Shown: piece by piece, positions 7,704 to 15,351 of the stretch
Position numbering within the stretch: position 1 is the first letter of the stretch
Layout of the letters: every line of letters starts with the position of its first letter
NCBI GenBank assembly: GCA_013297575.1
Contig: JAAFHO010000017.1
Location: 1 to 21,898, forward strand
Direction: 5' to 3'
Length of the DNA stretch: 21,898 nt
Source: Chitinophagales bacterium
Lineage (GTDB): Bacteria > Bacteroidota > Bacteroidia > Chitinophagales > Saprospiraceae
Translations under genes and position numbers: made by a program
The notes under the pieces: generated by a model
The model's database searches: none
What the model saw: the letters and a program-made list of their open reading frames with translations, nothing else
What the model was told of the DNA's origin: nothing

Positions 7704-7739
7704 CAAAGCGCCAATCGGTTCAAACCAATTGACGCTTTG
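7704..7739. terminator. Bidirectional terminator between AraC regulator and second permease
   Basis: A 36 nt near-perfect hairpin: 15 of 17 facing positions pair, with the outer CAAAGCG/CGCTTTG perfect and two internal mismatches. It lies 9 bp after the regulator stop and 25 bp from the end of the convergent permease. The flanking T or A runs are short, so efficiency is uncertain. Confidence 0.7.
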
Positions 7740-7764
7740 CTTTATATTAGCACAAATTAAATGC

Positions 7765-9333
7765 TTACGCTTGTAATTTACTATGGTGGCGGCTATATAC
7801 AAAATACACCACCAAGCCCAATACCATCCAGATCATTGCAGACATCAAAGTCACTATATCCAAGGAGATAATCATCGCAGTACAAATTCCAGCACCAAGA
7901 ATAGGTACCAAAGGCACTAATGGCGTTTTGAACGGACGATCAGCATTCGGTTCGTTGCGGCGCATCAACCATACACCAAGGCTTACCAATACAAAAGCAA
8001 GCAAAGTACCAAAGGAGGTCAAATCACCTGCTATGCTACCGGGGATAAATGCAGCAAATAAACCTACAAATACAAATAATATCCAGTTGGCCTTGAATGG
8101 CGTACGGAAACGAGGATGTAAATCAGAAAATGCTTTTGGCAATAATCCATCTTTCGACATCGTGTAAAATACCCTCGATTGTCCCATCAACATCACCAAG
8201 ATCACCGAAGAAAAACCTGCAAGAATGGCCACCGTAACAGCCGTTGCCAACCAGTGGTAGCCAATCATATACTTATCAATAGCATACGCAACGGATGCTT
8301 CTTTACCCGCTAGTTTGAACTCTTGCCAGTTGGCGACACCCGTCAAAACATGCGAGAATAAAATATAAAGTATCGTACAAACCACCAACGAACCCAAAAT
8401 ACCAATCGGCATATCTTTACGTGGGTTTTTTGCTTCTTGGGCTGCTGTAGAAACAGCATCAAAACCGATAAAGGCAAAGAAAACAATGCCTGCACCACCT
8501 AATACGCCGCCCCAGCCATGTTTAAATATGCCTTCGTGGCCTACTACACCTTCTGGAATCATATATGGTGTATGATTGGCAGGATTAATAAATTGCCAGC
8601 CGACTAAAATGAAAATCAAGACAATCGCAACCTTGATAAATACGATAATACCATTGACCGTTGCGGATTCCTGCGTACCTTTAATCAACAACATTGTGAG
8701 CAATAAGAGAATCAATAATGCTGGTGCGTTGATCATACCATTACTAGTCTGTACCAATGCTTGCAAATTGGCTGGAAGTGACTGAAGCTGCGTATCGCTG
8801 AGTAAAAGCACACCTTCTTTGGCATTTTTTAACAAATCCGTAGGGAACTGTGTAAGCGCATCACCCATTACACGATTAGCATGTTCAAAGGGCGAGTGAC
8901 AGAATTCATAGGGGATTGCTCCGCCCAACAAGTTATTCAGGTATTCACTCCACGCAATAGATACAGTGGCCGCGCCAAGCGCATATTCCATAATGAGTGC
9001 CCAACCAATAATCCAAGCCAGCATTTCGCCCATAGTAGCATAAGCGTAGGTGTATGCGCTACCAGCAATGGGGATCATGGCCGCAAATTCGGCATAACAA
9101 AGACCTGCAAAAGCGCATCCAATGGCCGCTACTATAAAAGAAAGTGTAACAGCAGGCCCAGCCGCTTCGGCAGCCGCAGATGCAGTACGGACAAAAAGGC
9201 CAGCACCAATAATGGCACCAATGCCCAAAGCCACGAGGTTGATGGCTCCAAGTGTCCTTTTTAGACCCTTTTCCGAATCACCAGCCGCTTCAAGTAGTTG
9301 AGACAGTGGTTTTTTAACCCAAATATTTGACAT
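7765..9333 (-). CDS. APC-superfamily amino acid permease, YfnA/CAT-like
   Basis: A 522-residue inner-membrane transporter of the cationic amino acid/YfnA type in the APC superfamily. The start MSNIWVKKPLSQLLEAAG and the segment LKRTLGAINLVALGIGAIIG are typical for this group; GAIIGAGLF is the first-helix substrate motif. An extended hydrophilic loop (about 145-200, containing CHSPFEHANR) sits between membrane spans, as in Bacteroidota relatives. The conserved FIGFDAVSTAAQEAKNP segment follows near residue 290. Twelve or so hydrophobic spans continue to the C-terminus. The substrate is an amino acid, but which one is unknown. It is not closely similar to the permease at 2141, which lacks the loop and is 60 residues shorter. 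The gene is monocistronic: divergent from the gene at 9501 and convergent with the AraC gene. Confidence 0.92.
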   Translation of the reverse strand: MSNIWVKKPLSQLLEAAGDSEKGLKRTLGAINLVALGIGAIIGAGLFVRTASAAAEAAGPAVTLSFIVAAIGCAFAGLCYAEFAAMIPIAGSAYTYAYATMGEMLAWIIGWALIMEYALGAATVSIAWSEYLNNLLGGAIPYEFCHSPFEHANRVMGDALTQFPTDLLKNAKEGVLLLSDTQLQSLPANLQALVQTSNGMINAPALLILLLLTMLLIKGTQESATVNGIIVFIKVAIVLIFILVGWQFINPANHTPYMIPEGVVGHEGIFKHGWGGVLGGAGIVFFAFIGFDAVSTAAQEAKNPRKDMPIGILGSLVVCTILYILFSHVLTGVANWQEFKLAGKEASVAYAIDKYMIGYHWLATAVTVAILAGFSSVILVMLMGQSRVFYTMSKDGLLPKAFSDLHPRFRTPFKANWILFVFVGLFAAFIPGSIAGDLTSFGTLLAFVLVSLGVWLMRRNEPNADRPFKTPLVPLVPILGAGICTAMIISLDIVTLMSAMIWMVLGLVVYFVYSRHHSKLQA

Positions 9334-9421
9334 AATTAATAAAGATAGTAAAGTTGAGCAATAGTGTTTTGATCTTATTATTTAAAATTGAGCGGCCAAG
9401 ATAGCGTACTTTTTTCTTTTC

Positions 9422-9438
9422 TTGCATAATTTATGCAA
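9422..9438. promoter_or_regulatory. 17 bp perfect palindrome in a divergent promoter region
   Basis: TTGCATAA (9422-9429) and TTATGCAA (9431-9438) form a perfect inverted repeat around one central base. It sits between the second permease and the exported-protein gene at 9501, about 89 bp from the former's ATG and 63 bp from the latter's. The shape suits a dimeric repressor or activator. No regulator gene is next to it. Confidence 0.45.
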
Positions 9439-9500
9439 AGATCCTCCACTATTTGTACAGGTATTCCGAACTTTGCGCCTCTTTTTAATAAATCTTGAAT

Positions 9501-10310
9501 ATGAAATTACCTTTTTTTAGTTTAATAGTACTCTCATTCGCATTCTTTTGCATAAATACCAATTGCAAATGGAATAAGGATAACAAGGATGGCATTGTGG
9601 CCGCAAATGTATTGCCCAAAGACGTTAAACCAGCCAATGTGGTGCTGGCTGATGTCAATTGCTGGGTAGAAGGGGATATGTTTTACGCCGTGGGCTTAGT
9701 GGATAGCCGTGAATCATTTTGGCTCAAAATATGGCTTCAACTAGGCGTAGTTGACGCTAAAAATCAAATAGTACCTTTCAAAAGCGATTCTTTTTGTTTG
9801 GTCGATACCCACGCTGATGCACTCCCTCCACGGGGCAGAACGGCTTTTTTTGCTTCTTGGAAACTTTCCGATTTGAAAGGTGTACCTGATTCTATTCAAC
9901 TGCGAGGTGCGCTAAGTGTGTCAGTAGATCCAGGAGCCATATTGCTCGCCCAAAACCTAGGAGGAGGTATAAAGGTATCTTATGGGGATACGTCCTCCAC
10001 CCCAACACTTGAAAAATATGTGATCGTGAGTGGTGTGGTCGAAAACCCTTTGCCTTTAAAGGCCGATAACCCTGGGTTAAGTCTGTTGCTATATGGTACT
10101 GATAAAAAACTTTGGTTTACCCAAAATCTTAACCTCAATGTAGATACGAGTTATATAAAAGCAAAAATTTACGGACCAATGACACCTAATGAAAAACGCG
10201 ATTTCGGCATGCATGTCTATTACGACAATCTACCCGAAGCCATCCGCACCAAAAGGATCGGCAGGATTGATTTTTTAGGTTATGAAAAACGTAACCCAAA
10301 GCAGAATTAG
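9501..10310 (+). CDS. Exported protein of unknown function
   Basis: I do not recognise this family. The ATG at 9501 begins a clear export signal (Lys2, then hydrophobic residues to about 16). Cys17 or Cys22 could be a lipobox cysteine, but neither context is canonical, so lipoprotein status is open. A TTG six bases upstream would add only two residues before this ATG and is less likely. The mature part is about 245 residues, rich in beta-prone sequence, with no known catalytic motif. A promoter-like GAACTTTG (9472-9479) lies upstream. The gene overlaps the following YCF48-like gene by 29 bp, so the two are probably translated together and may work together in the envelope. Confidence 0.75.
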   Translation: MKLPFFSLIVLSFAFFCINTNCKWNKDNKDGIVAANVLPKDVKPANVVLADVNCWVEGDMFYAVGLVDSRESFWLKIWLQLGVVDAKNQIVPFKSDSFCLVDTHADALPPRGRTAFFASWKLSDLKGVPDSIQLRGALSVSVDPGAILLAQNLGGGIKVSYGDTSSTPTLEKYVIVSGVVENPLPLKADNPGLSLLLYGTDKKLWFTQNLNLNVDTSYIKAKIYGPMTPNEKRDFGMHVYYDNLPEAIRTKRIGRIDFLGYEKRNPKQN

Positions 10311-11256
10311 AGTATTAGGCATTATTGCCATCATTTTACTCGCATTTTACTGTAAAAAAGAGGCGATTAGCCTATCTAATGTACAAAAAGTAAGCATACC
10401 AACTACAGTAGATATCACATCAGTATGGATGATTGATGACCAAAATGGGGTAGCATGTGGCGGGCTTTCTTGGGAAACAGGTCTCTTGTTCTCTACTGCC
10501 GATGGTGGCCAGCACTGGCAAATTGACGATACTGTTTGGCATAAAATGGAATGCGTTATGGCCGATTCGAGCGGTCACGCTTACGCTGTAGGGCAAAGTG
10601 GTATTTGTTGTGAAAAACCATTTGGACAGCCCTGGATTCAATATCGAGCCGATTTCCAATGGCACCACTCCTGTTTTATGTCCAATGAACACCAAGGCAT
10701 CATTGTGAGTGGAGAAAGTTTTGGTGAAGGGCAAGTAAGGGTGCACGGCCCCCAATTTTTTTGGGAATTGGACACTGTATTGGAATTTCCTAACCAATTA
10801 CAGGCGGTATGGGCATCTGATCCAAAAACTTGGCATACCTGTGGCCTCGGGTGGGTGCTTCGTTTTGAAGATGGAGGCTACTCTTGGCAGCGAAAATCAC
10901 CTACAAATGATTTCTTTACGGATATTCATTTCCCAACCACCACAACTGGTTATATATGTGGCAGCAGTGGCACCTTACTTAAAACCACCGATTCTGGTAA
11001 AAATTGGGAAACAATTAGAAAAGGAGGCAGCACCAAACCGCGCAAACAGGCATTTAATGCACTTTGGTTTCGTTCCGAAAATGAAGGCTGGCTCGTAGGA
11101 GAGGGTGGTCTTTTTTGGCAAACTAAAAATGGCGGTCATACCTGGATTACCATTGAAAACACACCAAAAGATATTGATTTGCTTGATGTTTTTGTCCGAA
11201 ACGGGCGCATTTGGGTCTGTGGCACTCGCGGAACAATGCTACTATACGATTTATAG
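10282..11256 (+). CDS. YCF48-like beta-propeller lipoprotein
   Basis: A 324-residue exported protein. The N-terminal signal ends in LLAFYCKK, with Cys24 a likely lipidation site. The mature protein has repeated BNR/YCF48-type blades: a conserved hydrophobic strand ending in a glycine (such as GYICGSSGTLLKTTDSG) followed by a turn of the Asp-Gly-Gly-x-x-Trp type. Copies are STADGGQHW (about residue 72), FEDGGYSW (near 197), TTDSGKNW (about 236) and QTKNGGHTW (about 282). YCF48 relatives aid photosystem II assembly in phototrophs; in Bacteroidota such proteins are outer-membrane or secreted propellers of unclear role, so the function here is open. The ATG lies inside the preceding gene (29 bp overlap), pointing to translational coupling. 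The gene ends 10 bp from the convergent thioredoxin gene with no room for a terminator. Confidence 0.82.
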   Translation: MKNVTQSRIRVLGIIAIILLAFYCKKEAISLSNVQKVSIPTTVDITSVWMIDDQNGVACGGLSWETGLLFSTADGGQHWQIDDTVWHKMECVMADSSGHAYAVGQSGICCEKPFGQPWIQYRADFQWHHSCFMSNEHQGIIVSGESFGEGQVRVHGPQFFWELDTVLEFPNQLQAVWASDPKTWHTCGLGWVLRFEDGGYSWQRKSPTNDFFTDIHFPTTTTGYICGSSGTLLKTTDSGKNWETIRKGGSTKPRKQAFNALWFRSENEGWLVGEGGLFWQTKNGGHTWITIENTPKDIDLLDVFVRNGRIWVCGTRGTMLLYDL

Positions 11257-11266
11257 TTAAGTACGA

Positions 11267-11818
11267 TTACTTTCCTTTTTCTTTATATTCTTCCCAAGTT
11301 TTTTGGTTATACACCTCTTCTTTGGCAAATTTTAATTCTTTCATCAAGTCGTGTGTCTCTTTATATCCAGGAGAAACCATGATGCGACGGAAATCTTGAT
11401 CGAGATAAACAAGCGTAGGATAACTCATTTTACCATCCAATAAAGCATAAGCCAGTGTGTGTACACCTTTCCCATTTGCAGTTTCGACAAAGGAGAAGGT
11501 GTCTCGCCCAAAGATAATTTGATCTCTTTGCTCGGCATTGAGTTTTACAGCATAAAAGTTATCTCCAATGTATTCTGACACTTTGCTGTCGCTAAATGCA
11601 CCTTTATCCATTTTTTTGCACCAGCCACACCAGTCGGTATAAATATCTACAACTATCTTTTTCGGTTTTGTTTTATTCAACTCAACGGCCTCCTCCCAAG
11701 TGTACCATTTACCATGCGCTTCATTAGCCGCTTGATCGGGATTTGTTTTAGAAAACTGTGCTGCCAACCCGATCAACCCGGTAGCGGCCGCAATAGCAAT
11801 TACTGTTAAATACTGCAT
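11267..11818 (-). CDS. Exported thioredoxin-fold protein with CGWC motif
   Basis: A thioredoxin-like protein of 183 residues from the ATG at 11816-11818, which starts a signal or anchor sequence (hydrophobic 4-20). An upstream in-frame ATG (11870-11872) would put 18 polar residues before it and spoil that signal, so I prefer the shorter start. The active site is DWCGWCKKM (Cys64, Cys67), preceded by KIVVDIYT. A Pro in SYPTLVY is the cis-proline of the fold. This resembles the DsbD-gamma or thioredoxin_7 type used for disulfide reduction or isomerisation in the periplasm. A partner is not encoded nearby. The C-terminus is charged. Unique among the neighbours, it reads against the YCF48-like gene, with a 10 bp gap. 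Confidence 0.85.
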   Translation of the reverse strand: MQYLTVIAIAAATGLIGLAAQFSKTNPDQAANEAHGKWYTWEEAVELNKTKPKKIVVDIYTDWCGWCKKMDKGAFSDSKVSEYIGDNFYAVKLNAEQRDQIIFGRDTFSFVETANGKGVHTLAYALLDGKMSYPTLVYLDQDFRRIMVSPGYKETHDLMKELKFAKEEVYNQKTWEEYKEKGK

Positions 11819-12230
11819 AATTATTTGATTTTCAAGTAATTGAAAAAATATACTATTTTTAAAACCACTCACTTATAAAAAAAAGCCAGCAAAAGAACTC
11901 TAAAACCAGCAGAATGGTGCAATTTCGCGTGTTAAATTTTTCCCAAAATTTCTTAAGAAAAACTAACGGTTGCTTCGAATTAGTCTTCTTTTAGGAATGG
12001 TGTTGGAATAAAGGTACAAATTCAGGCTTCAAATTTTGGTCTCAGATTTTCTGTTTTTTTGCGCGAATAGCCGACCTATTTAAGTAGAAAAAGAGGAAAT
12101 ATGGGGGCAAAAAATGTGCATCAATCTGTACCTTTATTTCGACACCATTCCTTACAACGTATTTAATCGAAAAAATCAACTCGGATGCAACTAATTCTAT
12201 GCAAGATTGTCATTGAAAGCATATATCGAC
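11819..12230. other. Intergenic region containing a 160 bp inverted-repeat element
   Basis: 412 bp between the divergent thioredoxin and sigma-factor genes. The left part is AT-rich with no clear promoter box. The centre holds the 11993-12152 element. The right 78 bp, up to the sigma start, contain the sigma leader. No gene is seen. Confidence 0.6.
11993..12152. repeat. MITE-like element with 26 bp terminal inverted repeats
   Basis: The left end 11993-12018 (beginning AGGAATGGTGT) and the right end 12127-12152 (ending ACACCATTCCT) are inverted copies matching at 24 of 26 positions. About 108 bp of AT-rich, non-coding sequence lies between them. Outside the GGAATGG/CCATTCC termini both sides read TTA (11991-11993 and 12152-12154), which could be a 3 bp target duplication. 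Size and structure fit a miniature inverted-repeat transposable element. No transposase is in the window, so the parent family is unknown. The repeats could instead be paired regulator sites, as they lie upstream of an ECF sigma gene. Confidence 0.6.
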
Positions 12231-12758
12231 ATGGATAGTACTCATCCGCATTATGAACTGTTGGAAAAGTGCCGCGCAGGCAAACGCGATGCACAATTTG
12301 AATTGTACAAGCTATATTCTAAGGCTATGTATAATACGGCTTTACGCATGGTACAAAACAGTCATGATGCAGAGGACTTATTACAGAGCGTATTCATTGA
12401 GGTGTTTACTAAAATGGATTCCTTTCGATACGAAAGCAGTGTTGGGGCTTGGATGAAGCGTATAACGATCAATAAATGTATTAATTTTTTGAAAAGCAAA
12501 AGACTTTTCCTCCAAGAATTAACCGACAACCACGACCACCCGATAGAAAACACACCCGACCATGAACCCGTACTCAGCGTGGACAAAATAAAAAAAGCCG
12601 TAGAAAAACTCCCCGATGGCTACCGCGTTGTTTTTTCCCTTTACGCTTTTGAAGGGTACGACCACGAAGAAATATCTCAAATTCTGGAAATCACAGAAGC
12701 AACTTCAAAATCACAATACAGCCGAGCAAAGGCCAAACTAAGAACAATGCTGGCGTAA
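12231..12758 (+). CDS. ECF-type RNA polymerase sigma factor
   Basis: A 175-residue sigma-70 family factor with only regions 2 and 4, the ECF layout. Region 2 covers about 15-95, with DAEDLLQSVFIEVFTKM and ESSVGAWMKRITINKCINF as the core-binding and -10 recognition parts. Region 4 covers about 118-172, with KLPDGYRVVFSLYAFEGYDHEEIS and a recognition helix ending in SQYSRAKAKLRTML. It would direct RNA polymerase to a small regulon, probably including its own operon. The ATG at 12231 gives MDSTHPHYELLEKC, the usual compact start; an upstream TTG adds eight residues and is less likely. The anti-sigma gene begins 4 bp after the stop, so release of this factor is probably controlled by an envelope signal. 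Confidence 0.93.
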   Translation: MDSTHPHYELLEKCRAGKRDAQFELYKLYSKAMYNTALRMVQNSHDAEDLLQSVFIEVFTKMDSFRYESSVGAWMKRITINKCINFLKSKRLFLQELTDNHDHPIENTPDHEPVLSVDKIKKAVEKLPDGYRVVFSLYAFEGYDHEEISQILEITEATSKSQYSRAKAKLRTMLA

Positions 12759-12762
12759 TAAA

Positions 12763-13581
12763 ATGAATAATAAACAGCACATAGAAGGATTTATCCAAGA
12801 GCATCGGCAGGAATTTGATGCTGCCTTGCCCTCTGATAGCCATTGGAAAAGTATTTCCAAAAGCCTTGAGCAGTTGCAAAATAGCGATTCAATAGCGCAT
12901 TTTATCGCTATTAACCGTTCCTTGATGGATACCGCAACGCCCAATATACAAGTTTGGGACAAGATTAATGCAGCGCTAACACCGCCCAAGGCTACCGTGA
13001 ATACAAGAGACCCGTTAGAAGATTTTATACAGCATAATAGATCCGATTTTGATAGCGAAATCCCTAATGCTAAAATCTGGAATCAAGTATCTCAACAAAC
13101 GGCACCGATGGGTACGCTTCGGGTATCTTGGCACCGCAGTATAGCGCGGTTTGCTGCTGCCATCGCATTGTTACTGATCGGGGCTTCGTTAGGACTGTGG
13201 TATGCACGGCACCAAGAGGAAACTTATGTGGGCATGAAAATGTCGGATGTATCTAAAGAGTACGCGGCTATTGAGCAACACTATGAGCAGGAAATAGAAC
13301 ATAAAAAATCAAAATTAGCGCGTTTTGCTTCTAATCCAAGCACCTCCGAAATATTTGGAGATATGGAACAAATGGATAAAACCATGGAAGAATTGCGCAT
13401 TGAATTATCCAATGTACCACCCGGTAACCAAGAACAAATTATCCGGGTGATGATAGAAAACTATAAAACCAAATCAATGGTGCTTGAACAAGTGTTGGAG
13501 GCCATGCAAGCACAACAACATCTTATCGTTGACCCTGATGGTCAAAAAAATACATTACAGTATGAAAACGACACTATTTAA
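12763..13581 (+). CDS. Putative membrane anti-sigma factor with triple N-terminal motif
   Basis: A 272-residue single-pass membrane protein directly downstream of the ECF sigma gene (4 bp gap), so most likely its anti-sigma factor. The cytoplasmic half has one motif three times with identical spacing: F-x4-R-x3-D-x3-P-x4-W-x2-I/V, at F10/R15/D19/P23/W28/I31, F47/R52/D56/P60/W65/I68 and F88/R93/D97/P101/W106/V109. Many Bacteroidota anti-sigma proteins begin with a single motif of this kind. A membrane span follows (about 127-147). Residues 160-260 are charged and helical, probably a coiled coil in the periplasm. No zinc-binding HxxxCxxC anti-sigma motif is present, so sigma binding must use another surface. 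No site-2 protease gene is nearby. Assignment rests on position and topology. Confidence 0.8.
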   Translation: MNNKQHIEGFIQEHRQEFDAALPSDSHWKSISKSLEQLQNSDSIAHFIAINRSLMDTATPNIQVWDKINAALTPPKATVNTRDPLEDFIQHNRSDFDSEIPNAKIWNQVSQQTAPMGTLRVSWHRSIARFAAAIALLLIGASLGLWYARHQEETYVGMKMSDVSKEYAAIEQHYEQEIEHKKSKLARFASNPSTSEIFGDMEQMDKTMEELRIELSNVPPGNQEQIIRVMIENYKTKSMVLEQVLEAMQAQQHLIVDPDGQKNTLQYENDTI

Positions 13582-13618
13582 TATGACTCGAGCGCAGAAG
13601 ATTGGAGGAAGTGGTTAT

Positions 13619-14776
13619 ATGATCTTCAAAACTATTTTGCAGACACTATCCTTGGCAATATTGTTATTGCCTAATGTATTAAAAGCTGATTGCCCAAAAG
13701 ATTCCGTTTGCCTGAAATCTTGTCTATGCTTACACAAGGAATTTGTAAAAAATATAAACCGCGAATTCCCTACCAGCGCACAAGGCACTACGGTGATTTA
13801 TAACAAACACGGCAATATTAATATTAATACTTGGACAGAAAAAAAAGTAAAAATCAATATCACGATTGTTGTCAATTCCGCTGACCAAGCTGAAGCAGAA
13901 AAAGTATTGAGCCAAATTAATGTCAATTTTGTCAATACAAATGGCTATATTAAGGCCGAAACGATGATAGGAGATATAAAGGGTGCCTATTTGCAAGACT
14001 TCAAAGTGAATTATGAAGTTTGGATGCCTACGGATAATCAACTGGACATATCCAACAAATATGGTAATACTGCTTTGGGCAACTTGAACGGAAATCTGAT
14101 TGCGAATGTAAAATTTGGTGATTTACGTACCGGTAAATTATTGGCAGATGCCAACTTAAAAACCGAAAACTGCCAAGCAGTGATCGGCAGCGTCCAAAAT
14201 ATTTATGGCTGGATCAATAATGGCGGCATTGTACTCGACAACGCCAAAATGGTACAGATGGAAACAGAGCGTTCTACTTGTACCTTCAGAAGGGTAGAGG
14301 ACTTGCGGCTCACCTCCCGTTTCGATAAAATTGACGTGGGTGTTGCTGGTAATATGCGGCTGAATATCAAATTTGGTAGTGCAAATGTCATGAGTACCCG
14401 ATATATGTTTTTAACATCCTGCAATGCAGCCTGCAAAATTGAAAACTTGGATACACAATTAGATGCCGACCTCCAATTTGGAAGTTTAGAACTGGTAAAA
14501 GTGAGTGCTGGTTTTGATAAAATTGTATTATCAGGCCTCAACACCTTGATTAATGTGGGCAGTAGTGGTCTCTCTTTTTGTTATGAAATTGATGGCACCA
14601 ATACCAATTTAAATTTACGCCCTAGCCACTCCAGTCTAGCCTCGAGCGCTACCTCAAAAACGGTCAAAATTAACAATATAAATGGTTGTTTCTCCCGCCA
14701 AGGCTGCCTAGGAGATACCAATTCCAGGAGTAAAATTGTGGCAAAAATGAAGGAAGGCGGGCTGGTAATTAAGTAG
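13619..14776 (+). CDS. Secreted DUF4097-like beta-rich protein, third gene of the sigma operon
   Basis: A 385-residue exported protein that follows the anti-sigma gene by 37 bp. I chose the ATG at 13619 because it starts a signal peptide (MIFKTILQTLSLAILLLPNV) and has one of the few clear Shine-Dalgarno sequences in the window, GGAGGAAG (13604-13611). Longer in-frame starts overlap the anti-sigma gene in another frame. The mature part contains repeated short beta strands of the VKFGDLRTG and IKFGSANVM type, as in DUF4097/adhesin-like beta-helix proteins, plus a Cys-rich start (DCPKDSVCLKSCLCL) and scattered cysteines. It probably lies in the periplasm or at the cell surface and may be the sensor input or an output of the sigma system. 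Its last codons overlap the end of aroQ by 8 bp on the other strand. Confidence 0.8.
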   Translation: MIFKTILQTLSLAILLLPNVLKADCPKDSVCLKSCLCLHKEFVKNINREFPTSAQGTTVIYNKHGNININTWTEKKVKINITIVVNSADQAEAEKVLSQINVNFVNTNGYIKAETMIGDIKGAYLQDFKVNYEVWMPTDNQLDISNKYGNTALGNLNGNLIANVKFGDLRTGKLLADANLKTENCQAVIGSVQNIYGWINNGGIVLDNAKMVQMETERSTCTFRRVEDLRLTSRFDKIDVGVAGNMRLNIKFGSANVMSTRYMFLTSCNAACKIENLDTQLDADLQFGSLELVKVSAGFDKIVLSGLNTLINVGSSGLSFCYEIDGTNTNLNLRPSHSSLASSATSKTVKINNINGCFSRQGCLGDTNSRSKIVAKMKEGGLVIK

Positions 14777-15197
14777 TTAACCCAGCAAGATATTGTACGC
14801 CCAGCCGATAGCCTTCCAGCCCCAAACCAATAATTGCACCTTTGCATACCGCTGCAATACAGGACTTGTGCCGGAAAATCTCCCGCGCATGTACATTACT
14901 AATATGGACTTCTACTACGGGCGCGCGGATCGCCGATATAGCATCTGCTAAAGCGATGGACGTGTGTGTATAAGCCCCAGCATTGAGCACAATACCGTGT
15001 GCGGCAAAACCATGTTCATGCAAGTAATCAATCAATGCGCCTTCGTGGTTACTCTGAAAATAATGTAGGTGAAAATCAGGGAACAGCGGCTTTAACGTTT
15101 CAAAATACGTTTCAAAGGTTTGGCTGCCATAAATTTCCGGTTCGCGCTTGCCCAATAAATTTAGGTTAGGCCCATTAATGATATGAATATCCAGCAT
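14769..15197 (-). CDS. aroQ: Type II 3-dehydroquinate dehydratase
   Basis: Cytoplasmic enzyme of the shikimate pathway, converting 3-dehydroquinate to 3-dehydroshikimate as a dodecamer. At 142 residues it has the normal length. Family motifs are in order: INGPNLNLLGKREPEIYG (flexible lid with the catalytic Arg and Tyr), FQSNHEGALID, VLNAGAYTHTSIALADAI (substrate-binding Asn and catalytic region) and VEVHISNVHARE (catalytic His). The ATG at 15195-15197 matches the family's start; an upstream ATG at 15230 adds 11 basic residues and is unlikely. The gene stands alone and runs toward the sigma operon, overlapping its last gene tail-to-tail by 8 bp. No other shikimate gene is nearby. Confidence 0.96.
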   Translation of the reverse strand: MLDIHIINGPNLNLLGKREPEIYGSQTFETYFETLKPLFPDFHLHYFQSNHEGALIDYLHEHGFAAHGIVLNAGAYTHTSIALADAISAIRAPVVEVHISNVHAREIFRHKSCIAAVCKGAIIGLGLEGYRLGVQYLAGLTT

Positions 15198-15351
15198 CTT
15201 TTTCTTTTTATTGGGCAAATATACCCGCATAGGTCTATTTGAATAGCCTATATCACAAAGTTTGTGTGTTTTTTTTGATAATTATTCCTATAAAAGCATA
15301 AAATACAGGAAAATGTTTGAAAATTTGCACCTACAAAATAAAGATGTTCTT

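Noticed and set aside
9495..9500. TTG start for the exported protein
   Set aside because: It adds only two residues before an ATG that starts a clean signal peptide.
12207..12230. TTG start for the sigma factor
   Set aside because: It adds eight residues not expected in ECF sigma factors; the ATG at 12231 gives the usual start.
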